A DNA stretch of 64,000 nucleotides, taken from Pseudoalteromonas rubra. Its GTDB lineage: Bacteria > Pseudomonadota > Gammaproteobacteria > Enterobacterales > Alteromonadaceae. Made by a program: the position numbers and the translations under genes. Below are positions 53,944 through 61,616 of the stretch, piece by piece (the first letter of the stretch is position 1; each line of letters opens with the position of its first letter). The stretch is from assembly GCF_005886805.2 (NCBI RefSeq), contig NZ_CP045429.1, forward strand, positions 2,202,501 through 2,266,500. The letters run 5' to 3'. Under the pieces are notes generated by a model, which was not told the origin of the DNA, did not search any database, and saw only the letters and a program-made list of their open reading frames with translations.

Positions 53944-54433
53944 TCTCATAATCTTTCAATCTGTGTGGTGGTTGTGCGCCTTATTCACAGATCAGGCTGT
54001 GCCTTTGGTTGGGCTTTTGTTTTTACTGCATTTTGCCCTTTCACCAAGCAGAAAAGCTGACGCCCGGAGCTTGTTGGTTTTACCGCTTGGGTTGATTGTG
54101 GACCAATCGCTCTCACTTTTGGGGGTGATAAGTTTTGCGGACGGCTATCAATTATTACCTCTGTGGCTTGCTCTACTTTGGGGGCATTTTACGCTGACGC
54201 TTAACCATAGTCTGAGTTGGATGAGTCGCTATCATTTTGGCATACAGGGTGCGCTTGGTGCGGTATTTGGCGCACTCAGTTACATCGGTGGGATAAAGCT
54301 CGGTGCTCTGAACAGTGCACTCTCACTGCCAAATGTGTTTTTAATTTTTGCTGTTGTTTGGGCCGTCATTTTACCTTTGGTAGTGCACCTCAACGGTCGA
54401 ATGGGACAGCGCCTGGGAGTACAACATGTTTAA
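53918..54433 (+). CDS. DUF2878 membrane protein
   Basis: 171 residues with five hydrophobic helices (FWLINLIIFQSVWWLCALF, LVGLLFLLHFAL, LLVLPLGLIVDQSLSLLGVI, LPLWLALLWGHFTLTL, VFLIFAVVWAVILPLVV). The central LALLWGHFTLTLNHSLSW is typical of DUF2878. The function is unknown. It may start at the ATG at 53921. GGGGTG precedes. It overlaps both neighbours, which shows tight coupling in the operon. Confidence 0.87.
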   Translation: MMRNFWLINLIIFQSVWWLCALFTDQAVPLVGLLFLLHFALSPSRKADARSLLVLPLGLIVDQSLSLLGVISFADGYQLLPLWLALLWGHFTLTLNHSLSWMSRYHFGIQGALGAVFGALSYIGGIKLGALNSALSLPNVFLIFAVVWAVILPLVVHLNGRMGQRLGVQHV

Positions 54434-55013
54434 AGAATTGTGCAAAACGCTAGTCGCGTTAGCGATGTTTTCAGTACCTTTAGTCGCGCCATTACAGGCA
54501 AGTGCCTCGACGGCAACACAATTGTCTACGTTAGAACTACGAGGTACGGCCGATTTACGCTATCTGTTTTGGGATGTCTATTCAGCAGCACTGTATACCG
54601 GTGGAGAAGCATATCAGGCAGACCAGTTTCCACAGGTGTTGAGTTTAACTTACAAACGCGACATAGAAGCACAGGAGCTGGTTGATGCCACGCGAGAACA
54701 GTGGCAAAAGCAAAAACTGGAACTGGACAACGCTGAGCAGTGGCTGAGACAACTTGGACAACTCTGGCCTGACATACAAAAGGGCAACCAACTTATTCTG
54801 GTGGTCGACCGTGACAAGCAAAGCCGCTTTTATTTTCGTCCTGACCCGGGGGCAGAGGTTAAAAGTGCTTTGTCAGAAGGTGAGCTGAAAACGTCTGCGC
54901 GTTTTCTCGGCGCGATTAATGACCAAGCCTTTGGTCCTGCATTCTTGGCCATATGGCTATCAGAAAAAACCACAGAGCCAAAGCTGAGAGAGCAGCTCAT
55001 TGGAAAAAGGTAA
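54426..55013 (+). CDS. Chalcone isomerase-like secreted protein
   Basis: 195 residues with a signal peptide (LVALAMFSVPLVAPLQASA). LELRGTADLRYLFWDVYSAALYTGG and QFPQVLSLTYKRDIEAQELVDATREQW, plus FLGAINDQAFGPAFLAIWLSEKT, are the blocks of the bacterial chalcone-isomerase-fold family. These proteins bind fatty acids; isomerase activity is not expected. It fits the lipid theme of the operon and is probably periplasmic. Confidence 0.9.
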   Translation: MFKELCKTLVALAMFSVPLVAPLQASASTATQLSTLELRGTADLRYLFWDVYSAALYTGGEAYQADQFPQVLSLTYKRDIEAQELVDATREQWQKQKLELDNAEQWLRQLGQLWPDIQKGNQLILVVDRDKQSRFYFRPDPGAEVKSALSEGELKTSARFLGAINDQAFGPAFLAIWLSEKTTEPKLREQLIGKR

Positions 55014-55019
55014 AACAAG

Positions 55020-55547
55020 ATGAAAGTATATTTGGCGTTGCTGCTGATTTTTACACTCAGTGGCTGTACCAGCAAAACTATTGCTGACTATAGCGAAACA
55101 AAGCCGGACCTGGCACTGGAGCAGTTTTTTAGTGGAGAGTTGACCGCATATGGTATTGTCCTTGACCGAAGCGGCAATCTCACACGACGTTTTGAAGCCG
55201 ATCTGATAGGCACCTGGGAGGGCAACAAAGGCGAGTTAAAAGAATGGTTTCGATTTGACGACGGAGAAAAGTCAACCAGAATCTGGCAACTGGAAAAAAC
55301 GGCCGATAATCTTTATAAAGGCACCGCAGGGGACGTCATTGGCGTGGCGCAGGGTGAAACAGCAGGCTCAGCGTTGTACTGGCGCTACCAATTGGAGATC
55401 CAATACCAGGGCTCCCCATTGGAAGTTACTCTGGACGACTGGATGTATCTTGTGAATGAAAAGCGCTTGTTTAACCGCACTGAGATTATAAAATGGGGCT
55501 TCAAAGTCGGCGAGGTTATTCTAATCATAGAAAAACATGACAGTTGA
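55020..55547 (+). CDS. DUF3833 lipoprotein
   Basis: 175 residues. The lipobox is TLSGC (Cys16). The body has LALEQFFSGELTAYGIVLDRSGNLTRRFEADLIGTWEGNKGELKEWFRFDDG and WMYLVNEKRLFNRTEIIKWGFKVGEV, the DUF3833 pattern of a small beta-barrel. The function is unknown; it is the last gene of the RpoE-type lipid operon in many gammaproteobacteria. A terminator follows. Confidence 0.92.
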   Translation: MKVYLALLLIFTLSGCTSKTIADYSETKPDLALEQFFSGELTAYGIVLDRSGNLTRRFEADLIGTWEGNKGELKEWFRFDDGEKSTRIWQLEKTADNLYKGTAGDVIGVAQGETAGSALYWRYQLEIQYQGSPLEVTLDDWMYLVNEKRLFNRTEIIKWGFKVGEVILIIEKHDS

Positions 55548-55570
55548 AGACATTTGTCGTGTTCACAAAC

Positions 55571-55593
55571 AAAGGCCTGTAAATCAGGCCTTT
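55571..55593 (+). terminator. Rho-independent terminator of the lipid operon
   Basis: AAAGGCCTG (55571-55579), loop TAAAT, CAGGCCTTT (55585-55593), then ATTGTT. Confidence 0.85.
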
Positions 55594-55895
55594 ATTGTTC
55601 TTAGCGTATGAGTGAAACCTTGCGGGTTCCCTACCAAATTTATGCTTACCAGTCCCTTACATCGTGAAAACGTGCTTTTTATCTACGGCTTTAATAGCGT
55701 CATGATTGCTTTGTGGCAGAAAGAAACAAGTCACTTAGTGGCTTTTTTGTTAGCTGAGGGAATGCAGTACATTGCGTGTGACTCCAAAAACGAAATTAAG
55801 GGCATCGTTTTGGATTGAGGCTGGTGCAAGTGCCGTGAAATAATAAAAGCCCATCTAATTCAGACGGGCTTTTACATCAATGCGATTGAAATAGA
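55594..55895. other. Non-coding gap with a terminator-like hairpin
   Basis: About 300 bases. AAGTCAC (55728-55734), loop TTA, GTGGCTT (55738-55744) with a T-run to 55748 looks like a plus-strand terminator although no gene precedes it, so a small RNA ending here is possible. The 68-codon frame from 55612 (GTG) crosses this hairpin and is not called. Confidence 0.4.
55845..55873 (-). terminator. fabA terminator
   Basis: AAAAGCCC (55845-55852) and GGGCTTTT (55866-55873), read on the minus strand with a T-run, 23 bases past the fabA stop. Confidence 0.8.
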
Positions 55896-56417
55896 TTAAA
55901 ACGCACTCGTATCCTGGAACAGGCCTACTTTTAGATCTTTCGCTTCGTATATAACGCGGCCGTCAACTTCTACTGTGCCGTCTGCAAGACCCATAAACAG
56001 TTTACGCTTGATAACGCGTTTCATGTCTACGCGATATGTTACTTTCTTAGCTGTTGGTAGGATCTGGCCTGTGAACTTAACTTCACCTACACCCAAAGCA
56101 CGGCCAAGGCCCGGTCCACCAGACCAGCCAAGGAAGAAGCCAACGATCTGCCACATGGCATCCAGACCTAAACAACCAGGCATTACCGGGTCGCCACGGA
56201 AATGGCAGTCAAAAAACCATAGATCAGGGTTAATATCTAGCTCAGCGACGATCTGACCTTTGCCAAACTCGCCACCATCTTCATTAATCTCGATGATACG
56301 ATCCATCATGAGCATGTTATCGATTGGCAGACGACAGTTGTTCTCGCCAAACATTTTGCCTTCAGCACATAGGATCAGTTCTTCTTTTGTATAGCTATTT
56401 TTTGGTTCCATAATCAT
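55896..56417 (-). CDS. fabA: 3-hydroxydecanoyl-ACP dehydratase/isomerase FabA
   Basis: 173 residues. [23 protein letters not shown] holds the catalytic His72 and Asp86 (E. coli His70 and Asp84). [25 protein letters not shown] and [14 protein letters not shown] complete the hot-dog fold. It dehydrates 3-hydroxydecanoyl-ACP and isomerises it to the cis-3 form, the branch point to unsaturated fatty acids. It may start two codons later (ATG at 56411). A FabR-like site lies upstream. Confidence 0.97.
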   Translation of the reverse strand: MIMEPKNSYTKEELILCAEGKMFGENNCRLPIDNMLMMDRIIEINEDGGEFGKGQIVAELDINPDLWFFDCHFRGDPVMPGCLGLDAMWQIVGFFLGWSGGPGLGRALGVGEVKFTGQILPTAKKVTYRVDMKRVIKRKLFMGLADGTVEVDGRVIYEAKDLKVGLFQDTSAF

Positions 56418-56446
56418 CAGTCTTAGTCTTAAATTGTCGCTACTTT

Positions 56447-56464
56447 AGCTTACACTTGTACGCT
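56447..56464. promoter_or_regulatory. FabR-like operator upstream of fabA
   Basis: On the minus strand AGCGTACAAGTGTAAGCT lies 30 bases before the fabA start. It differs at two positions from the E. coli fabA site AGCGTACACGTGTTAGCT as I remember it, keeping the AGCGTACA and TGT-AGCT arms. FabR represses unsaturated fatty acid synthesis. Confidence 0.65.
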
Positions 56465-56782
56465 AAACAACTCTGAACAGTTAAAATTTGCCTGCTCTAT
56501 GAGCGCTTTACCCGTCAGGTGATGTATTTTCATTCACCTAACGTTACCGGGCTGCCTGTTTTTCAATCACGTGGTTATTCGTTGTGCATCCGCTAGTGTG
56601 GGTTTTATAGTATAACGCCGTAATTATGGCTTACTTTACACTGGGATACTCAAAAATGAATGAAAATCATTCAAAGAATGGCCTTGATTAGATTATTTCT
56701 TTGTTTCAGGACCTTTCAAGGCGATTTTTGCTTTAAAAATCTTTATAATTGAGACAGTCATTTTTAATGTTAGCGGAAGTTT
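56465..56782. other. Intergenic region between fabA and the QueD-like gene
   Basis: 318 bases left of the QueD-like gene after the FabR-like site. It holds the promoters of the two divergent genes and a Fur-box-like site (next entry). No small gene was seen. Confidence 0.45.
56657..56673. promoter_or_regulatory. Candidate Fur box
   Basis: TGAATG-AAAAT-CATTCA is a 6-5-6 inverted repeat. Its core AATGAAAATCATT matches 12 of 13 bases of the Fur consensus core AATGATAATCATT. It lies 110 bases before the QueD-like gene at 56783. Which gene it would control is not clear. Confidence 0.4.
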
Positions 56783-57637
56783 ATGATCCTTTTTGTAGAT
56801 GCCTTGACGGTAATTGATTTTTCTTACTTGTGTGGTAAACGAGGCGCGGTAGGCGAGAGCTGGATTGTTGATATGACACTGCATGGCCAGTTAAATGAAG
56901 AGTCTATGGTATTGGACTTTGCCAAAGTAAAGAAGCAGATCAAGGCCATTATAGATGACACGATTGATCATAAGTTGGCTATTCCCAGCCAGCTTTCATG
57001 CAATTATGAATCACAAGACGGTAGGGTGAGTTTTGACGGTTTGTTTGGCGGGCATCACCTTGCAATGAGTGCACCTGACGAAGCTGTTTGCATCGTAGAA
57101 GGCGCGCAAATCAATGAAGCCAGTGTTATTGCTTTTCTTAAACAACAGATTTTGCCAAAAATGCCAGACAACGTGAAAGACTTGGAGATTGAACTGCGTC
57201 CTGAGCCGAGCCGTAGTTTCTATTACCACTACAGTCATGGTTTAAAAAAACACGATGGAAATTGCCAGCGTATCATTCATGGCCACCGTTCTGATATTGG
57301 CATTTACCTTGATGATATCAGCATGCCGCGCCTACAAAAAGAGTGGGCAGAGCGTTGGCAGGATATCTACTTGGGCAGTCAGGAAGATCTTATCGATGTG
57401 AGTGACTTGCAATACATTAAACCACATGATGATGATTATGCATTTGCCTACACAGCTTCTCAGGGCTATTTTGAATTAGCTATCAGTAAGGCTCGGTGTG
57501 ATCTGATCCCCTGTGACAGTACAGTGGAGTGTTTAGCCGACTATCTTGCCGGAGAGATCAAGGCTCAGTATCCTGACAGAAAAGTTAAAGTTAAGGCGTT
57601 TGAAGGCGTCGGAAAAGGAGCAATCGCTTATGCCTGA
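56783..57637 (+). CDS. QueD-like (6-carboxytetrahydropterin synthase family) protein, two-part
   Basis: 284 residues. The first half (DFSYLCGKRGAVGESWIVDMTLHGQL, MVLDFAKVKKQIKAIIDDTIDHKL) has the QueD fold pattern, including LDFAxVK and DHK, but lacks the zinc-binding HGH. The second half (YYHYSHGLKKHDGNCQRIIHGHRSDIGIYLDD) carries His152, His157, Cys161 and HGH at 166-168. So it looks like an internally duplicated member with metal ligands only in the second unit. QueD makes a queuosine precursor; whether this one does is not certain. The M23 gene overlaps its end by 8 bases. Confidence 0.78.
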   Translation: MILFVDALTVIDFSYLCGKRGAVGESWIVDMTLHGQLNEESMVLDFAKVKKQIKAIIDDTIDHKLAIPSQLSCNYESQDGRVSFDGLFGGHHLAMSAPDEAVCIVEGAQINEASVIAFLKQQILPKMPDNVKDLEIELRPEPSRSFYYHYSHGLKKHDGNCQRIIHGHRSDIGIYLDDISMPRLQKEWAERWQDIYLGSQEDLIDVSDLQYIKPHDDDYAFAYTASQGYFELAISKARCDLIPCDSTVECLADYLAGEIKAQYPDRKVKVKAFEGVGKGAIAYA

Positions 57638-58478
57638 TTGGCTGATTAGAGCGAAAAAGACCGGCATTATACTGGCCGGCTTGTTAGTGAATATAAGTAC
57701 GGGTCATACTATTGAACTAAAAGGCTCACTGACCCAGGGTGGTATGGTGATTGCTGAGTTGGCCGGCGTAAAATCTGCCAGACTTAACGACAAAGAGTTA
57801 GCTATCTCACCTGATGGAAAATTTGTTTTTGGCTTTGGCCGAGATGCTGATACAGAGCATACCCTAAGCTGGGTTGACCAAAGCGGAAAAGTACACTCCA
57901 AAAATTTGATGATCACCACGCGTGACTATGATATTGACCGTATTACCGGTGTAGAGAAAAAGTATGTATCGCCGCCAAAGGAAGTGTTAGCTCGGATCCG
58001 CAAAGAAGGTGCGCAAGTTAGTGCCGCTAGAGGTAAACTAAGCACCTTATCTTATTTCGATGACCCGGTTTATAGGCCAGCAAAAGGCAGAATATCGGGA
58101 GTCTACGGCAGCCAACGTTATTTTAATGGTCAACCCAGAAGGCCTCACTTTGGGTTGGATATTGCTAATAAAACGGGCACGCCAGTACTTGCGCCTGTAG
58201 CAGGGAAAGTTGTATTTGCTAACCCGGATCTCTACTACAGTGGTGGTACGCTGATCCTTGACCATGGATATGGCATTACCTCTACCTATATACATCTCAA
58301 CAAACTCCATGTCGAAGTCGGGCAAATAGTTGAGCTGGGCGACCATATTGCCGATATAGGTGCCACTGGCAGGGTAACTGGCCCACACTTGGATTGGCGT
58401 TTTAATTGGTTTAATGAACGTTTAGATCCTCAACTTCTTATGATTGATAAACTCGCAACAAAAAGCAGTAAAGAATGA
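57630..58478 (+). CDS. Secreted M23 family metallopeptidase with atypical HxD motif
   Basis: 282 residues from the ATG at 57630, with AAGGAG upstream; an open frame from 57546 lies in the previous gene. A hydrophobic N-terminus (TGIILAGLLVNISTGHT) suggests export. The peptidase domain has GSQRYFNGQPRRPHFGLDIANKTGTPVLAP (first His/Asp ligands) and GPHLDWRFNWF, where the usual HxH is HxD. GYGITSTYIHLNKLHVEVGQIVELGDHIADIG is the conserved middle. Asp might replace the last zinc ligand. It cuts peptidoglycan peptides or regulates such cutting. Confidence 0.86.
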   Translation: MPDWLIRAKKTGIILAGLLVNISTGHTIELKGSLTQGGMVIAELAGVKSARLNDKELAISPDGKFVFGFGRDADTEHTLSWVDQSGKVHSKNLMITTRDYDIDRITGVEKKYVSPPKEVLARIRKEGAQVSAARGKLSTLSYFDDPVYRPAKGRISGVYGSQRYFNGQPRRPHFGLDIANKTGTPVLAPVAGKVVFANPDLYYSGGTLILDHGYGITSTYIHLNKLHVEVGQIVELGDHIADIGATGRVTGPHLDWRFNWFNERLDPQLLMIDKLATKSSKE

Positions 58479-58906
58479 CACAAACAGATAAAGACGCAGT
58501 AATTGCACAAAGAATTAAAGACTCGCAAACCTCAGTAACCAAAACTGTATTTCCAGGTCGAACGAACCACCACAATACACTGTTTGGTGGTGATGCACTG
58601 GCATGGATGGATGAGGTTGCTTTCATCGCAGCGACGCGTTTTTGCCGCAAACCTCTGGTTACCATTTCATCAGACAGGGTCGACTTTAAAGAAGCAATCC
58701 CGGCCGGTACATTTGCAGAATTGGTTGCTAATGTAGTACATGTAGGTAATACCAGCTTGAAAGTCGAAGTTCATATCTATCTAGAAACCATGCATAAAGA
58801 CGACAAGCACCTAGCGATCTCGGGTAGCTTTACGTTTGTTGCTGTCGATGACAACCATAGACCAACACCTGTGGTATGTGATCAGATGCTAAATGGGTTT
58901 AGCTAA
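58475..58906 (+). CDS. Acyl-CoA thioesterase (hot-dog fold, YciA-like)
   Basis: 143 residues. TKTVFPGRTNHHNTLFGGDALAWMDEVAFIAATRFC holds the N/D-containing catalytic loop with GGxxLxxMD. VTISSDRVDFKEAIPAGTFAELVANVVHVGNTSLKVEVHIYLE follows. It hydrolyses acyl-CoA thioesters in the cytoplasm. It shares 4 bases with the M23 gene (ATGA), forming a three-gene operon with the QueD-like gene. Confidence 0.93.
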   Translation: MTQTDKDAVIAQRIKDSQTSVTKTVFPGRTNHHNTLFGGDALAWMDEVAFIAATRFCRKPLVTISSDRVDFKEAIPAGTFAELVANVVHVGNTSLKVEVHIYLETMHKDDKHLAISGSFTFVAVDDNHRPTPVVCDQMLNGFS

Positions 58907-58940
58907 TCAATTTCAAAATTTTTAAGTAGTAACAACTAAC

Positions 58941-58957
58941 AGGAGTTTTTGACTCCT
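58941..58957 (+). terminator. Terminator after the thioesterase gene
   Basis: AGGAGT (58941-58946), loop TTTTG, ACTCCT (58952-58957), then TTATTTT. Confidence 0.65.
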
Positions 58958-59196
58958 TTATTTTAAATAGAACACATCATACTTGTCTATGGTTAATCAG
59001 TATCTTTTCATGAGAGAGGGTGTTTAAATAAATTATCCAGAAAAGAGGACCTTCAACTTTACTTTTTAGATCTTGATTCCAAACATCTTTCACAGGTTTT
59101 ATGAGAGAATAGACTTAAGGGGATAATCGGGACAACTGATTGGTTTAAATTAATAAATAGCCAAGTGCAGTAAGACATATTATCCAGAAGGGAGTT

Positions 59197-59730
59197 ATGG
59201 AACACCGTATTTCAGCACATCTACACCTCACTCCGTTAGATACTGAACATGCTGGCACACTGTTTAATGCAGTTGAAGCGAGTCGTGAAAGCTTACAAAA
59301 ATACTTGCCGTGGGTGAAAATGCTAACAGAGATCCGAGATGCGGAAACTTATATTGCAGAGCGGATTCAGTTATTAAACGCAGAATATTTTGCCATTATG
59401 AAACGGGGTCATTTTATCGGGGTATTTGCGATTAAACCAGCTAACTCCCAGAGTACTTGTGAAATAGGCTATTGGCTCATTGATAAGGCAAGGGGTAAAG
59501 CGGTAATCAGTCGGATATTAGGTGTAATCTTGCCTTATCTTAAAAACGTTCGACAAGTACATTATGTAGAATTTCACTGCCTGGAAAATAACAAGGCGAG
59601 TATCAAAATAGCAAAACGTACAGGAGCCTCACTTATCGAATGTTATTCGAGTAAACCTGAGTTCAATACAGTACCACGTTTGATGTGTCTTTATCGGACT
59701 TACTTGCAGAATTGTGAACCTTCTTGCTGA
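59197..59730 (+). CDS. RimJ/RimL-type GNAT acetyltransferase
   Basis: 177 residues. LHLTPLDTEHAGTLFNAVEASRESLQKYLPWVKML is the typical start of ribosomal-protein-like acetyltransferases. FIGVFAIKPANSQSTCEIGYWLIDKARGKAVISRILGVI is the acetyl-CoA core; RGKA replaces the usual RGxG, a small change. ECHCLENNKASIKIAKRTGA is motif B (here as FHCLENNKAS). The substrate is unknown. GGGAG precedes the ATG. It is monocistronic. Confidence 0.9.
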   Translation: MEHRISAHLHLTPLDTEHAGTLFNAVEASRESLQKYLPWVKMLTEIRDAETYIAERIQLLNAEYFAIMKRGHFIGVFAIKPANSQSTCEIGYWLIDKARGKAVISRILGVILPYLKNVRQVHYVEFHCLENNKASIKIAKRTGASLIECYSSKPEFNTVPRLMCLYRTYLQNCEPSC

Positions 59731-59879
59731 AGTTATATAAGTTTTCATTTTTCTCGGGTACAATCTCGTTCCTTAAAAGAGACTAACCCATAATTACGGG
59801 TTGCTCCTAACCTGCAAAGCAGTGCCACATAACTGTTTTGCAATTATTAAAACTAAATAATAAGAGTTTAGGATAATTC

Positions 59880-60227
59880 ATGATAAAAAAAATATTACTA
59901 TCTTTGAGCTGTGCCCTTGCAATTAGCAGTTTTGGCGCGCAGGCCAGTGGAAAATGGCATACTTCAAAACTTCATACTGTATATCCAACGTCTCAAGGCG
60001 GCTTTGTACTGACTTTTAAAACTAATGCGCCAGATTGCTCTCAAACAGTTAACTCGGCACATAAATATCACTATGTTGAAGTAAATAAACATAGTATGAC
60101 TATGGAAGGAGCAAATAAGATCTATTCACTTGCTCTGATGGCTGCAGCGTCTAATAAAAGCATGAGTTTTTTCTATGATAGCACAAGCGACAAGTGTTAT
60201 ATCAACAGAGCCTATGTGCAGTTTTAA
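59880..60227 (+). CDS. Small secreted protein of unknown family
   Basis: 115 residues. Signal peptide MIKKILLSLSCALAISSFGAQA. The mature part has two Cys (APDCSQT, DKCYINRA) and a middle VEVNKHSMTMEGANKIYSLALMAAASNKSMSFFYDS. The latter resembles the 34478 protein, so the two may be distant paralogues. Many Pseudoalteromonas and Vibrio genomes carry short secreted proteins of this shape with no assigned role. Confidence 0.7.
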   Translation: MIKKILLSLSCALAISSFGAQASGKWHTSKLHTVYPTSQGGFVLTFKTNAPDCSQTVNSAHKYHYVEVNKHSMTMEGANKIYSLALMAAASNKSMSFFYDSTSDKCYINRAYVQF

Positions 60228-60242
60228 TTGAAATTATGATCA

Positions 60243-60269
60243 AAAAAGTCGACCTTAGGTCGACTTTTT
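60243..60269. terminator. Bidirectional terminator
   Basis: AAAAAGTCGACC (60243-60254), loop TTA, GGTCGACTTTTT (60258-60269), a perfect 12-bp stem. It serves the small secreted gene and the convergent antiporter gene. Confidence 0.88.
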
Positions 60270-60274
60270 CGGTT

Positions 60275-61612
60275 TTAAAGCACCATTGCAGCTATCCAGC
60301 CAAAGATTAACAGGGGAATGTTGAAATGAATAAATGTAGGCACTACTGAATCCCAAATATGATCATGTTGACCATCTGCATTCAAACCCGAAGTTGGGCC
60401 CAATGTAGAATCAGAAGCTGGTGACCCTGCGTCTCCTAATGCACCAGCCGTGCCAACGAGCGCAACCGTAGCCATTGCTGAAAACCCGACTTCCATAGAT
60501 AAAGGAACGAACAGAGTCGCTATGATTGGCACAGTCGAAAAAGAACTACCGATTCCCATGGTAATCAACAAGCCTACCAGCAAGATCATAGCTGCTGCCA
60601 GCGGTTTATTCTCTCCAACAAACTCAGCACAGGCACTTACCAGACTAGCTACATCACCGGTTTCTTTCATAACAGAAGCAAAACCTTGTGCCGAGATCAT
60701 AATAAAACCAATCATGGCCATCATGGCCACACCTCTACTGAAGACGTCTGAGCTTTGATCCCATTTAACAATTCCGAACAGGCTGAACATCATCACTCCA
60801 ACAAGGCCACCCAATATCATTGAGCCACTGACGTTCTGTGCAAGAAGTGAGCAAACAATCGCAAGGGTGCCTGCCACTATAACTTTACGTTTTTCAGCAT
60901 CATTCAGCCGAGGTTTGTTAGTCAGCTCGTTTGCCTGAGACGACTCGTTGTGACTATAGTTGCGCTTTTTCCGGTAACTCACAAACACAGCAACAATCAG
61001 ACCTGCCAGCATACCCAAAGCAGGAATAACCATTGCGTAAGGTACTTGTGTATTGACAATCTCAAGGCCGTTATCAACCAGGTTTTTATGCAAAATGGAG
61101 TATAAATAAATACCTCCGAAACCATATGGCAAGACCATGTAAGATGTTGCTAACCCAAAAGTTAAAATACATGCAATAGCACGGCGATCGATATTTAGCT
61201 GATTGAATATCACCAACAATGGAGGTATAAGAATTGGAATAAATGCAATGTGTACGGGAATGAGGTTTTGTGAGGCAACCGAGCAGCCCAGAATAATGAC
61301 CATAATGAGCATGCTTAGCAACTGGCTCGAGTTTTGCTGATTACCATGAACCAGAGACAGTAATTTATCTGCCAGGATTTGGGTTAAGCCGGACTTAGAT
61401 ATCGCGACTGCAAAAGCGCCTAACATCGCGTAGCTGAGCGCAATCTCTGCACCACCAGATAACCCGGAGTTAAATGCATTCAGCGTATCAGATAGACCTA
61501 AACCAGCACTTAAACCCGCAACCATAGCACTAATTGTCATTGCGACAATCACGTTCACTCTAAATAGTGTCAGGCCGAGCATCAGCAAAACACCAATAAT
61601 AACAGCATTCAT
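60275..61612 (-). CDS. Na+/H+ antiporter family protein (COG2056/YuiF-type)
   Basis: 445 residues and 11-12 membrane helices. [49 protein letters not shown] and the late [57 protein letters not shown] are signature stretches of this ion-transporter superfamily family. A charged cytoplasmic loop ([32 protein letters not shown]) splits two halves. The transported solute is not proven; some relatives may carry amino acids. It sits 4 bases behind the TgpA gene on the same strand. Confidence 0.9.
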   Translation of the reverse strand: MNAVIIGVLLMLGLTLFRVNVIVAMTISAMVAGLSAGLGLSDTLNAFNSGLSGGAEIALSYAMLGAFAVAISKSGLTQILADKLLSLVHGNQQNSSQLLSMLIMVIILGCSVASQNLIPVHIAFIPILIPPLLVIFNQLNIDRRAIACILTFGLATSYMVLPYGFGGIYLYSILHKNLVDNGLEIVNTQVPYAMVIPALGMLAGLIVAVFVSYRKKRNYSHNESSQANELTNKPRLNDAEKRKVIVAGTLAIVCSLLAQNVSGSMILGGLVGVMMFSLFGIVKWDQSSDVFSRGVAMMAMIGFIMISAQGFASVMKETGDVASLVSACAEFVGENKPLAAAMILLVGLLITMGIGSSFSTVPIIATLFVPLSMEVGFSAMATVALVGTAGALGDAGSPASDSTLGPTSGLNADGQHDHIWDSVVPTFIHFNIPLLIFGWIAAMVL

Positions 61613-61616
61613 AATG

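Noticed and set aside
55612..55818. 68-codon open frame from a GTG
   Set aside because: It runs through a terminator-like hairpin and T-run and lacks a ribosome site at the GTG.
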